Positions 1 to 9,119 of a stretch of DNA of 61,402 nt are shown one piece after another. Below the pieces are notes generated by a model, which saw only the letters and a program-made list of their open reading frames with translations, was not told the DNA's origin and did no database searches. This stretch comes from Phoronis australis (Eukaryota > Phoronida > Phoronidae): positions 1-61,402 of the forward strand of contig NMRA01000165.1 of NCBI GenBank assembly GCA_002633005.1, given 5' to 3'. Positions within the stretch are counted from its first letter, which is position 1, and each line of letters starts with the position of its first letter. The translations under genes and the position numbers were made by a program.

Positions 1-345
1 GGCTTTTGAGATACAGAGACAGTGCAGTGATGAACGGTACCATACTCTCACTTACCTGATCACAGTCACGTGATCTCCAATTTCTCCTGGTCTTTGTTGT
101 GGTTTACCCACGTACGACCGTAGCCTTAACCTACGGTGTTAGACTTGTTTTCCATTCGTTACTTAGAGGGTTGCGTTTTGTCTATTGCAGTGCATCAAAC
201 CGTCTAACACCGTAGGTTAAGGCTAAGGTCGTACGTGGGTAAACCAGAACAAAGACCAGGAGGAATTGAAGATCACGTGACTGTGATCAGGTAAGTGAGA
301 GTATGGTACCGTTCATCACTGCACTGTCTCTGTATCTCAAAAGCC
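1..345. mobile_element. Palindromic (foldback/MITE-like) element
   Basis: Positions 1-144 and 202-345 are reverse complements with about four mismatches and no gaps, separated by a 57-base spacer. Base 346 extends the right arm past the window edge, so the element probably starts just before base 1. There is no coding capacity. The right arm contains a consensus 5' splice site (CAG|GTAAGT, junction 290/291) and the spacer ends in a pyrimidine-rich acceptor-like TTGCAG at 185-190, so plus-strand transcription could in principle define a 100-base exon. Non-autonomous palindromic DNA transposon is the likeliest class; no target-site duplication can be checked because the left flank is missing. 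Confidence 0.75.
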
Positions 346-346
346 C

Positions 347-1464
347 ACAATAAACCTCTTAGGAATTTGACCTAAAAACAAATTATTTTGGGTCATGGAC
401 AGGTGTACGGCTGGGATGGAAAACATTTTGCATTTGACGCGTCGCAGAGGGTACTTTGATGTGCTTTCTCTAGAGGGTCTTTATGTGTTCTAGCTGTACA
501 TTGGGGCTGAGTTTCACTTTCCTGAAGAATAAGGCGACGTCTTGGATCTTGTTTTGAAACTCGCCCCCGCCGTCAGGGACATGATGGCGAGCGAATTCTT
601 GCTTCGCACCTGTAGAAGAAGCTGCATTAGCCAATCACAGACTGAGAATTTGAGTTCAGAAACTGGAGGTAGATATAAATGATATGTCTACTTCTGGTAT
701 CAGAGTAAGACATCCATGGCTAGGCAACATAGGTACAGCTACAACAGTTTCGTCCAAGTCATTAAAGTTGATGATATTCAATCTTATCGTGAAACGACAG
801 ACACTATCAAAATGCTATTGCATGCAAAACATGCATCTGAATGTTTTCGTATTTCCAGGTGTCTGGAAACGATCAAAGTGAAGTGAAGTGCAGTCTAGAA
901 CTACAAAAAGATATGAAGTTATGAGAAAACAACGATGTAATCATGAAAGAACATCATTAAGGTAAACGTTTTATTTTTGGGGCTTCTTACAAAATCACCA
1001 ACTTCCCGTTATTTCACAGAGGATTATTATGGATATAACTGAAAGATAACGTGCCAAAATAGGCTTGGCCACCATATCTCAGTTAAAGGGAAGGTGACTG
1101 AGATTGTACTTTTTTCTTAAAATTTCAATTTTCTGGTAGTGCTCCATGAATTTTCATGTTTATGTAAATTCCCTAACTAATTATGCATTCGTCACTCCAA
1201 GAAAGTTTATCACTTACCATTGTGACATGGCATGTAATGTTATGACAACAAACATGTTCATTATTTAAAAGTACGATATAGATCATAGAAGGGAGAGTTT
1301 GTTGAGAGACATATATAGAGGTAATAGAAGGGGGAGTTTGTTGAGAGAGATATGTAGGTCACAGGAGGGAGAGTTTTCGGAAGAAGGCTGTCAGCTAGTG
1401 AAGGATAGGCAGGAGGGTGGTGTTGACAGTTTAGTCATATAATTATCATTGTCTTGTTTTTCAG
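347..1464. other. Non-coding stretch upstream of the Fic gene
   Basis: No convincing exon is seen. A short imperfect direct repeat (about 50 bases, sharing GAAGGG(A/G)GAGTTTGTTGAGAGA) occurs around 1285-1375. An acceptor-like pyrimidine tract ending in TTTTTCAG at 1457-1464 implies that the Fic transcript has at least one further upstream exon, probably 5' UTR, which I could not place. Confidence 0.4.
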
Positions 1465-2445
1465 TTTCCAATGGAATCCACAAGTGCTGTTCAAGGTTCT
1501 GGTAGTAGATGCTGGAAAGTACTGGACTTCCGTGCAACTGAATCCCCTCCTTGGCGTGAGGATGGAAGCTTACCAAAAGTTTCTAAGATGCTTAGTGAAA
1601 TTGTTGGTTTTCGTGAAGAATGGTTCGAAATAAATAAGAAGTATGCAAATAAGGATGTTGACGAAGTATTAGACGAAATGAGAACAAGTTTTATTTACCG
1701 TGTCAATGTTGGAGAAGAAATCGGAACTCAAACCCTGGAAGAGACGAAGGCAGTTCTGAGGGATCAAACATACACTCCCAGTCTCAAGAGACCCAGTTCA
1801 AAGAGTGCGACTGAAACTGTGAATATTATGCTAGCAATGGATTACATGGCTGACCTTTTGAAACAAGAAACTGACCATCACTTGTATCTTGGACTTCTGG
1901 AACAAAGTGAATTTATTAAAGAAGTTCACAAAAAGTTAATGCTGGGAATCAATCAATGCAGCACAGTTCCAGGACACTACAGTTTGAATCCAAGGAGCGC
2001 AGAATATAAAGGAGAGATTCATTATTATCCAGAGTTTAGGAGCGAAGAAGACGCAGAACAGCGTGTTCAGATTTTAATTGACATTTACAACGACGTCATT
2101 GAAGGTGTAAAACATACCAAAAGTGAACGTAAAAAGATTGAATTGGTATTCAAGTGCGCTGCTTGGTTTTTCGTTGAGTTCGTCTCACTTCATCCGTTTG
2201 GGGATGGTAACGGACGATTGAGTCGTTTGCTGTGTAGTTATATAGTTAGTGTTATCACGCCATTTCCAACACCTATTTACAATATATATTGTGAATCCAA
2301 AAAGACGGATTACATTGGCGCCATTGTTTCAGCCCGTAAATCTGAGAGGCGGCATCCTTGTGATATAGCAGCCGTGATAATTGAATGTAACTGGTCTGGC
2401 TGGAAACATTTCATAGACAAATTGAAAAAGTTAGTGAAATATTGA
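1465..2445 (+). CDS. Fic-domain protein (AMP-transferase family)
   Basis: The exon follows a good acceptor ending at 1464, and the first ATG at 1471 opens a 324-residue frame with no further intron. Residues 241-252 read HPFGDGNGRLSR, an exact match to the Fic core HxFx(D/E)GNGRxxR: His241 is the catalytic base, Asp245 the metal ligand, and the Gly/Asn/Arg loop binds phosphate. GHYSLNPRSA (168-177) and HYYP (184-187) fit the flap that holds the target. Residues 79-89 (NVGEEIGTQTL) align with the autoinhibitory helix [S/T]xxxE[G/N] of Fic proteins: Glu83 is kept, but the Ser/Thr is Asn and the final G/N is Ile. No signal peptide, membrane segment or TPR is visible, unlike animal FICD, so a cytosolic enzyme is likely. 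Fic enzymes usually transfer AMP to hydroxyl side chains; the substrate here is unknown. A Polinton remnant begins about 45 bases after the stop. Confidence 0.88.
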   Translation, partial: FPMESTSAVQGSGSRCWKVLDFRATESPPWREDGSLPKVSKMLSEIVGFREEWFEINKKYANKDVDEVLDEMRTSFIYRVNVGEEIGTQTLEETKAVLRDQTYTPSLKRPSSKSATETVNIMLAMDYMADLLKQETDHHLYLGLLEQSEFIKEVHKKLMLGINQCSTVPGHYSLNPRSAEYKGEIHYYPEFRSEEDAEQRVQILIDIYNDVIEGVKHTKSERKKIELVFKCAAWFFVEFVSLHPFGDGNGRLSRLLCSYIVSVITPFPTPIYNIYCESKKTDYIGAIVSARKSERRHPCDIAAVIIECNWSGWKHFIDKLKKLVKY

Positions 2446-2488
2446 TTCATAATATGGTGCATAATTGCAAACAAACGATATCTCTTTG

Positions 2489-2880
2489 AACGAAAATTTG
2501 ATGTCTCCTTCAACCAACACTTACGGCTATAGAGCCTATTTGGGAACATTGTTGTCTTACGGAAGCGAGGTCATTTGACAAATCTACGGCGTTAGAGCTT
2601 TCACGACCTTGTTTTCGGGAACGAGACAGAATTACGAGGACGAAGGTAACTACATAGAACGTCTGGATTACGCCGGTGGCACCACATTGTTTGCTTTTGA
2701 TCTGATGCCTGACCTATCGGATGGGGTTATTTTAATCTCATAAAACACGGAAACGTCTGCTTGGAAGTTTATTTCGCATCGGCGCTGCCTTCTACAATAA
2801 ACGCCGTTTGTTATGCCGAGTTTGAGAACATTGTGGATATTAACAGACCTAGAAACGTCTTGTTTGATTTCACACCATGA
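2489..2880 (+). pseudogene. Polinton (Maverick) capsid-like protein, decayed
   Basis: Plus-strand frames carry consecutive blocks typical of the family annotated in invertebrates as F54H12.2-like, which I recall as a Polinton virion-type protein: a TYGYRAYLGTLLSYG block at 2518-2562, a DEGNYIERLDYAGGTTLFAFD block around 2638-2700, and a C-terminal block from about 2730 to a TGA at 2878-2880. The blocks lie in different frames with an in-frame stop at about 2577 and another frameshift near 2730, so no product is expected. Only the C-terminal third or so of the family's length is present. It is followed immediately by the protease remnant, the usual neighbour order in these virus-like DNA transposons. 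Family assignment is from recall of conserved blocks and should be confirmed by profile search. Confidence 0.65.
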
Positions 2881-3170
2881 AGACTCATCAGATTACTGCG
2901 ATTCTAGAAACCGATGACTTTGTGGCACCGGTCTTTGGCAGTTGCCTTGCCAGTGATGAATTGTATAGCCTAGGTGTCGTTTCACATCCGAATGCTTACG
3001 TTTGCAACTACCGTATAGCCACAAACCTGGAACACACTGGGTGGCTTTTTATCTAACCCGGGATGGAAAAGGAGAATATTTTGACTCGAACGGCGTGTCA
3101 CCGCTTTCGGGTCACTTGCAAGACTTTTCTCGACAGAAGAACGAATGGATGGATGGATAACACTGACCAG
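2878..3170 (+). pseudogene. Polinton adenain-like cysteine protease, decayed
   Basis: An ATG overlapping the preceding stop (2878) opens a frame that runs to a TAA near 3056; a +1 shift near 3028 then gives a block beginning THWVAFYLTRDGKGEYFDSNG and continuing to a stop near 3168. The HW dipeptide followed by an aromatic-rich strand and the EYFDS block match the catalytic-His region and following strand of adenovirus-type (C5) proteases carried by Polintons. The C-terminal half with the catalytic Cys is absent, so it is inactive. The last 60 bases are repeated at 3576-3630 as part of a tandem duplication. In intact elements this enzyme matures capsid proteins. Confidence 0.68.
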
Positions 3171-3870
3171 ATAGCTTCCTAAACCCACTACAGGAGCCTT
3201 ATTAAATTTAACAAGAGTAATGATATGAACTTGATAACGGACTGCAGGATCTTTGTTAAATTTAGCAAGCGTATAAGTTGACAACAGGGGACGACGACTT
3301 TGGGACGGATCCGACAAACTCTGTGCCCCTAGTGTCAATTTATTTTTTTCCATTTTCCTCTGTTTCTCTGAATTCCTTGACCGATTTTCATGAAATTTGG
3401 TAAAATAGCTTTCTATTAAGAAATACACGAATATGTGTTGCCGTTTTTTGGANAATATGGGGAAGGTGTGCAGAATGTTATTGGGCCAGTACTGGCCTAC
3501 ATCATTGGGCCAATACAGAAGACATTTCATGGCCAGTATTGGCCCAGTACCTGCATGTTTACTGGGCGCTTGCGGACCACTTGCAAGATTTTCTCGACAG
3601 AAACACGAATGGATGGATGGATAACACAGACCAGGCAGCTTCCTAAACCCGCTACAGGAGCCTTATTAAATATAACAAGAGTAATGATATGAACTTGATA
3701 ACGGACTGCAGGATCTTTGTTAAATTTAGCAAGCGTATAAGTTGACAACAGGGGACGACGACTTTGGGACGGATCCGGAAAACTTTGTGCCCCTAGTGCC
3801 CCCGATTTTTATGAAATTTGGTAAAATAGCTTTCTAATAAGAAAAACACAATTATGTGTTGCCGTTTTTG
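3111..3870. repeat. Tandem duplication, period about 465 bp
   Basis: The segment from about 3111 to 3452 is repeated at about 3576-3870 at roughly 95% identity over the first 220 bases; both copies contain an ATGGATGGATGGATAA stretch and the same tail. The second copy lacks about 47 bases of T-rich sequence present at 3334-3380. An unresolved N at 3453 sits between the copies. The copies begin inside the Polinton protease remnant, so the duplication happened after that insertion. Confidence 0.75.
3480..3549. repeat. Inverted repeat with GGCCAGTA words
   Basis: ATTGGGCCAGTACTGGCC at 3480-3498 and GGCCAGTATTGGCCCAGT at 3531-3548 are inverted copies with about two differences, and a third related word lies between them at 3507-3518. 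The arms could form a stem of about 18 bp. Function unknown. Confidence 0.6.
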
Positions 3871-4516
3871 GATGGATTTGACTTTTTTGCACCATTCAGT
3901 GGCCATTTTTAGATACATGCAAGCATACAGTTTGCGGTGCGTTCGTGGGTTCAGTTTAACTCTCCGCGTTGCTCTTGTTATGACTTTTGGTAAATAGCTT
4001 TTTATTAAAGACACGATGACATTTTCCTGTTTTAGGGTGAATTCGATATATACTCCTCTACCTGGTGTTCATTTTCACTGTTTTCTAGTCTCGTTTTGCG
4101 TCCGCCTCTCTGTCCTCTGAGGATGATTTTGAAAATTTGCGTTCATGTTTCTATTGTGAAGAGGCCGGTTGATGAGGATTTTCGAACGACTTGGGCTACC
4201 GTGGCGCCTCTTAGTGGTTGCATGTCCCAACCCATCTGCAGGAAAGTTTTTTATTTAAAAACATCCCCAGACGCACACCGTTTGCGGTGGAGTCGTGGGT
4301 GCATTTTGACGTTCCGCGTTGCTCTTGTACAAGAAGTTTTGCCCAGTAGATTTAGCGTAATTAAAGTGGCAACTTATGAAACAAAAAACCCCAAGGGCAA
4401 TCGAAATAAGAACTAAGTCATATTTTACCCGACTTTGTGTAAGTTGATTAGAATCTTACATTTTTGAAGAGTGTTGCGTTTTAAAAGATGTGCCCGGGTG
4501 GCGAATTGCTGTAAGA
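3871..4516. repeat. Degenerate direct repeat, otherwise no gene
   Basis: About 85 bases at 3900-3985 recur in diverged form at 4245-4335; both contain TTTGCGGTG, CGTGGGT and CCGCGTTGCTCTTG. A 106-residue open frame at 4096-4416 spans the second copy but matches nothing I recognise and is probably fortuitous. Confidence 0.5.
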
Positions 4517-5713
4517 TACTTGCGCCGTTTTATTTTTTTGGTGCCCTTATGGCATTAAAATGGAATCGTGACAGGACTGTGAACATAAAATTATCATTAT
4601 ATTGACTGATTACCAAGAAATCACGAAGCCGATCGAGATTGAACGAAACCATCGCCTAGGATTTAAAGGAAATCGCCAGTCAACGTGAAAGCTACAGTCG
4701 ATCCTCGTCAAATTGTAGAAATTTAAATGCAAACACCTTGTTTTACAAAACGGAAAAAAAGTTTTAAGACACCAGCTATGGTTTTCTTGAGGGTTTCATT
4801 GAATCTGTTGGAGAAAAAATACAACATCTCAAACCACTCTTGCTGAAGTCTGGATGAGAGGGAAATCGTGCTTTCTGGTGCTACGATAAGCTACGCTCAG
4901 AAAAAAGTTATATATAAGAACATACAAAAGACGAGATCGTTCTCATGTCGTTTGATAACGAATAGGTTTTCGGGCGACGGCTTAAAATATGAACATGGAA
5001 CCCACACGGTCTGGAATCTAAATTGAAACTTGATTAGACCCGATTCATATAGGCACGATCTGATGAACGAGCTTGTGGGAATCACAGAAACTGACCAAAA
5101 CAAAACAGCTAGTGTAAACATGTATTTGGAGGTTTGGTAGCATTTTAAAAATTCCAGAGTTTAAAAGGCATATTATAGTAGATGCTCAGGTGTTGTCGTC
5201 TTTGTGAAAGCAGCATTATCTAAGTAAGTCATCAAAACATTTTCTGATTATCCTGACATGATAGGAATTGTTTGTGATGGTCGAGCTTTCAAAATAGACA
5301 AGACTGGGCGTACTTTATATGTTGACTTATGTTGCTCCAGAATCAGCAACTGTTTCTAGCAATGCACATGGGGGCGGTAGTTTGAAGGTAGAAGAAGATT
5401 GAAAATATCACTCAATGACAAGCTACTTTAATGCGCGAGGTGCATATAATACTGACTGGAGACTTTAACGCTAGGACTGGGTCATCCACAGATTGTATAT
5501 TAGATGATTTTTTGATATACCTAGGGACTCACTTGATGGTTATGTTAGCAACTTTGGGAGGTGATTATTGCAGTTATATAAAACGTTTGGTATTCACACA
5601 GTGAATGGATGATATGAGAATGGCAGACACCAAAACTAGCGATCACTATGTTTTAAAACTTATTGACGGATTATTGTAATAGATCATAACTCGTATTCAT
5701 ATTTTAAGTCTAA
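4517..5713 (+). mobile_element. LINE endonuclease-region remnant, copy A1
   Basis: Short plus-strand blocks match an apurinic-type (EEP) LINE endonuclease: CSGVVVFVKAALS at about 5185-5223 and LTGDFNARTG at about 5450-5480, the latter including the GDFN metal/phosphate-site motif. Stops and frameshifts occur between every block, so the copy is dead. The same sequence appears at 6859-7993 (copy A2), and part of it is inverted at 6579-6857. The reverse-strand open frame at 4897-5121 is a shadow of this element. Confidence 0.6.
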
Positions 5714-6079
5714 ACGCCCATTCTAACTTATAGTGTTGCGCCACAGAGAAAATAAGGTTATATTGAAATTGGAATATTGGTAGCTGACGCGTGTTAATTT
5801 TTGCTTACGAAAACAAAAGAAAACAAATATTGGAATTATCGGAGTTGTTTATAATAAATTAACCCACCACAGATATAGTGTTGGTACAAAACCTTTAGAC
5901 AACTTCAGAGGATAGTTCATCTACAAAATAAATAAGATAAATAAAAATAAAAATGAAAAACACGGGTATTTAAAAAGGGTTTTGAATATTCTGTATAGAC
6001 GGTTGGTCAAAAACAAAGAAAGGCTGGATATTACGTACGCGAAACGAAATTTAAAAGTCTAGCTAAGAGAAGGGTTAAG
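5714..6079. other. Linking sequence, present only once
   Basis: AT-rich sequence between copy A1 and block B1 with no gene seen. It is missing from the second copy, where A2 (ending 7993) is joined to B2 (starting 7995) across a single N. Confidence 0.5.
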
Positions 6080-6577
6080 CAAATGATAACTCACCGCTAA
6101 CTCGCACGAGGATGGAGCATGGATTTTATTGTGAATTTGTTTGATAAAGACACTAAAACTAACGATCGCTGTTTTTCAGAATTTGTCGACGGATTAATGT
6201 AATCGCAACTCGTATACATATATTTATATTCAAAGTCTAAACGCGCATTGTAACTTATCGTACGGAGATGAGTAGATTAAAATTGATTAATCGGTAGTTC
6301 ATATCTGTTAAAATGTTTGCTTAAGGAAAAAGAGAATAAAAATTTTGAAATAATTGGAATTGTTTACGATAAACTAACCACAGAGGTAGTGTAGGTGACA
6401 AACCTTTATGCAACTTCAGAGGATAGTTAATATACAAAAAGACAAAAATAATAAAAGATACAAAAAGGTATTGAATATTGAATATAGACGATCTACAAAA
6501 TGGACCTTTGAACATTTAATTCGGACATTTGATAATTTGCTATAGACTACTTTTCTGAACGTCTGGATGATTTTATA
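6080..6577. repeat. Repeat block B1
   Basis: About 498 bases practically identical to 7995-8492. It ends at an N (6578), after which the sequence switches to an inverted copy of LINE remnant A. No recognisable coding sequence; probably internal or 3' sequence of the same decayed LINE. Confidence 0.8.
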
Positions 6578-6578
6578 N

Positions 6579-6857
6579 ACCAAACCTCCAAATACATGTT
6601 TACACTAGCTGTTTTGTTTTGGTCAGTTTCTGTGATTCCCACAAGCTCGTTCATCAGATCGTGCCTATATGAATTGGGTCTAATCAAGTTTCAATTTAGA
6701 TTCCAGACCGTGTGGGTTCCATGTTCATATTTTAAGCCGTCGCCCGAAAACCTATTCTTTATCAAACGACATGAGAACGATGTCGTCTTTTGTATGTTCA
6801 TATATATATTGTAGCACCAGAAAGCACGTTTTCCCTCTCATCCAGACTTCAGCAAGA
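6579..6857 (-). repeat. Inverted copy of LINE remnant segment
   Basis: Reverse complement of about 7141-7420 with only one or two differences over about 278 bases, and of 4858-5138 with more. It starts immediately after the N at 6578 and makes 6579-7420 a foldback structure. Confidence 0.85.
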
Positions 6858-6858
6858 G

Positions 6859-7993
6859 TACTTGCGCCGTTTTATTTTTTGGTGCCCTTATGGCATTGAA
6901 ATGGAATCGTGACAGGACTGATTACCAAGAAATGACGAAGCCGATCGAGATTGAACGAAACCATCGCCTAGGATTTAAAGGAAATCGTCAGTCAACGTGA
7001 AACCTACAGTCGATCCTCGTCAAATTGCAGAAATTTAAATACAAACACCTTGTTTTACAAAACGGAAAAGACACCAGCTATGGTTTTCTTGAGGGTTTCA
7101 TTGAATCTGTTCGAGAAAAAAATACAACATCTCAAACCACTCTTGCTGAAGTCTGGATGAGAGGGAAAACGTGCTTTCTGGTGCTACAATATATATATGA
7201 ACATACAAAAGACGACATCGTTCTCATGTCGTTTGATAACGAATAGGTTTTCGGGCGACGGCTTAAAATATGAACATGGAACCCACACGGTCTGGAATCT
7301 AAATTGAAACTTGATTAGACCCAATTCATATAGGCACGATCTAATGAACGAGCTTGTGGGAATCACAGAAACTGACCAAAACAAAACAGCTAGTGTAAAC
7401 ATGTATTTGGAGGTTTGGTAGCATTTTAAAAATTCTAGAGTTTAAAAGGCATATTATGGTAGATGCTCAGGTGTTGTCGTCTTTGTGAAAGCAGCATTAT
7501 CTAAGTAAGTCATCAAAACATTTTCTGATTATCCTGACATGACATGTTTGTGATGGTCGAGCTTTCAAAATAGACAAGACTGGGTGTACTTTATATGTTG
7601 ACTTATGTTGCTCCAGAATCAGCTACTGTTTCTAGCAATGCACATGGGGGCGGTAGTTTGAAGGTAGAAGAAGATTGAAAATATCACTCAATGACAAGCT
7701 ACTTTAATGCGCGAGGTGCATATAATACTGACTGGAGACTTTAACGCTAGGACTGGCTCATCCACAGATTGTATATTAGATGATTTTTGATATTCCTAGG
7801 GACTCACTTGATGGTAATGTTAACAACTTTGGGAGATGATTATTGCAGATATATAAAACGTTTGGTATTCACACAGTGAATGGATGATATGAGAATGAGA
7901 GACACCAAAACTAGCGATCACTATGTTTTAAAACTTATTGACGGATTATTGTAATCATAACTCGTATTCATATTTTAAGTCTAAACGCCCATT
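6859..7993 (+). mobile_element. LINE endonuclease-region remnant, copy A2
   Basis: Direct repeat of 4517-5713 at high identity, lacking about 28 bases (4580-4608) and a few short indels. It carries the same CSGVVVFVKAALS and GDFNARTG blocks with the same disabling stops. A 73-residue open frame at 7025-7246 lies upstream of the endonuclease blocks; its identity is unclear. The copy ends at the N at 7994. Confidence 0.6.
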
Positions 7994-7994
7994 N

Positions 7995-8492
7995 CAAATG
8001 ATAACTCACCGCTAACTCGCACGAGGATGGAGCATGGATTTTATTGTGAATTTGTTTGATAAAGACACTAAAACTAACGATCGCTGTTTTTCAGAATTTG
8101 TCGACGGATTAATGTAATCGCAACTCGTATACATATATTTATATTCAAAGTCTAAACGCGCATTGTAACTTATCGTACGGAGATGAGTAGATTAAAATTG
8201 ATTAATCGGTAGTTCATATCTGTTAAAATGTTTGCTTAAGGAAAAAGAGAATAAAAATTTTGAAATAATTGGAATTGTTTACGATAAACTAACCACAGAG
8301 GTAGTGTAGGTGACAAACCTTTATGCAACTTCAGAGGATAGTTAATATACAAAAAGACAAAAATAATAAAAGATACAAAAAGGTATTGAATATTGAATAT
8401 AGACGATCTACAAAATGGACCTTTGAACATTTAATTCGGACATTTGATAATTTGCTATAGACTACTTTTCTGAACGTCTGGATGATTTTATA
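7995..8492. repeat. Repeat block B2
   Basis: Near-identical second copy of 6080-6577. Unlike B1 it continues past the breakpoint into unique sequence after 8492, so B2 is probably the genuine right end and B1 the truncated one. Confidence 0.8.
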
Positions 8493-9119
8493 TTCGAATG
8501 GTGATTTTTTGTAGTGTTGGTTTGTCATTAATACACGTTTAAACGCTATCGTTTTTATGTTCTGTGTTAGCTGGTCGCCTCTTATTATTAGTATTATTAG
8601 TACGATTCATTTAGTACAGTCGGGGACTGGGTTAGACTTTAGGCGACATCTGTTGTTGAGTTAGGTGGTTATCCCCTTTTTTATAAGCCTTTTGTTTTTG
8701 ATGAAACAGAACACACAATATACAACGACGACAGTCGGCGCACACGAAATAAGGTAATCCACGTTTTGTTCTTATTCAGCATCCCTCTTTTGTTTCGATT
8801 CTCGATTCGTTGCTAGGAGCCGCAAAACGGGCATCGATGTGCCTCTCTGTCCAATTAAACCTATTACGTCATGAGGTGTAACGTCATTGACACATCCGTC
8901 CGGTAGGTGTCCTTTCCGATTGTAGTTATAAAACGTGACCTTTGACCTTTCACATAGATGACCTTTGACCGAGACCCGCAAAATAAGACTCCAAAACCTC
9001 TTACTATACTACTTGCGTAAAACCAATGACGTCAGTGGTTATATCAACATTTTCCCGACAATGCTAGAGGTATTCTTTGCCCTGAACCGCCCAAACTACG
9101 CCAGATGGAAACATTATTT
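8493..9119. other. Non-coding stretch
   Basis: No gene seen. It contains short (ATT)-rich sequence at 8584-8610 and the paired DR1 sites described separately. Confidence 0.5.
8936..8970 (-). promoter_or_regulatory. Pair of DR1 nuclear-receptor half-site repeats
   Basis: TGACCTTTGACCT at 8936-8948 is the reverse complement of a perfect DR1 (AGGTCAAAGGTCA), the consensus for HNF4 and RXR-type receptors. A second, TGACCTTTGACC, lies at 8959-8970, with its start 23 bases after the first. They lie about 150 bases upstream of the PIN-family remnant. Binding is inferred from sequence only. Confidence 0.45.

Noticed and set aside
684-881. 65-residue frame upstream of the Fic gene as a first coding exon
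   Set aside because: No clear donor in a compatible phase and no family resemblance.
6321-8430. Repeated minus-strand frames starting MFKGPFCRSS as a small gene family
   Set aside because: They are identical because blocks B1 and B2 are duplicates; the sequence is AT-rich LINE debris.
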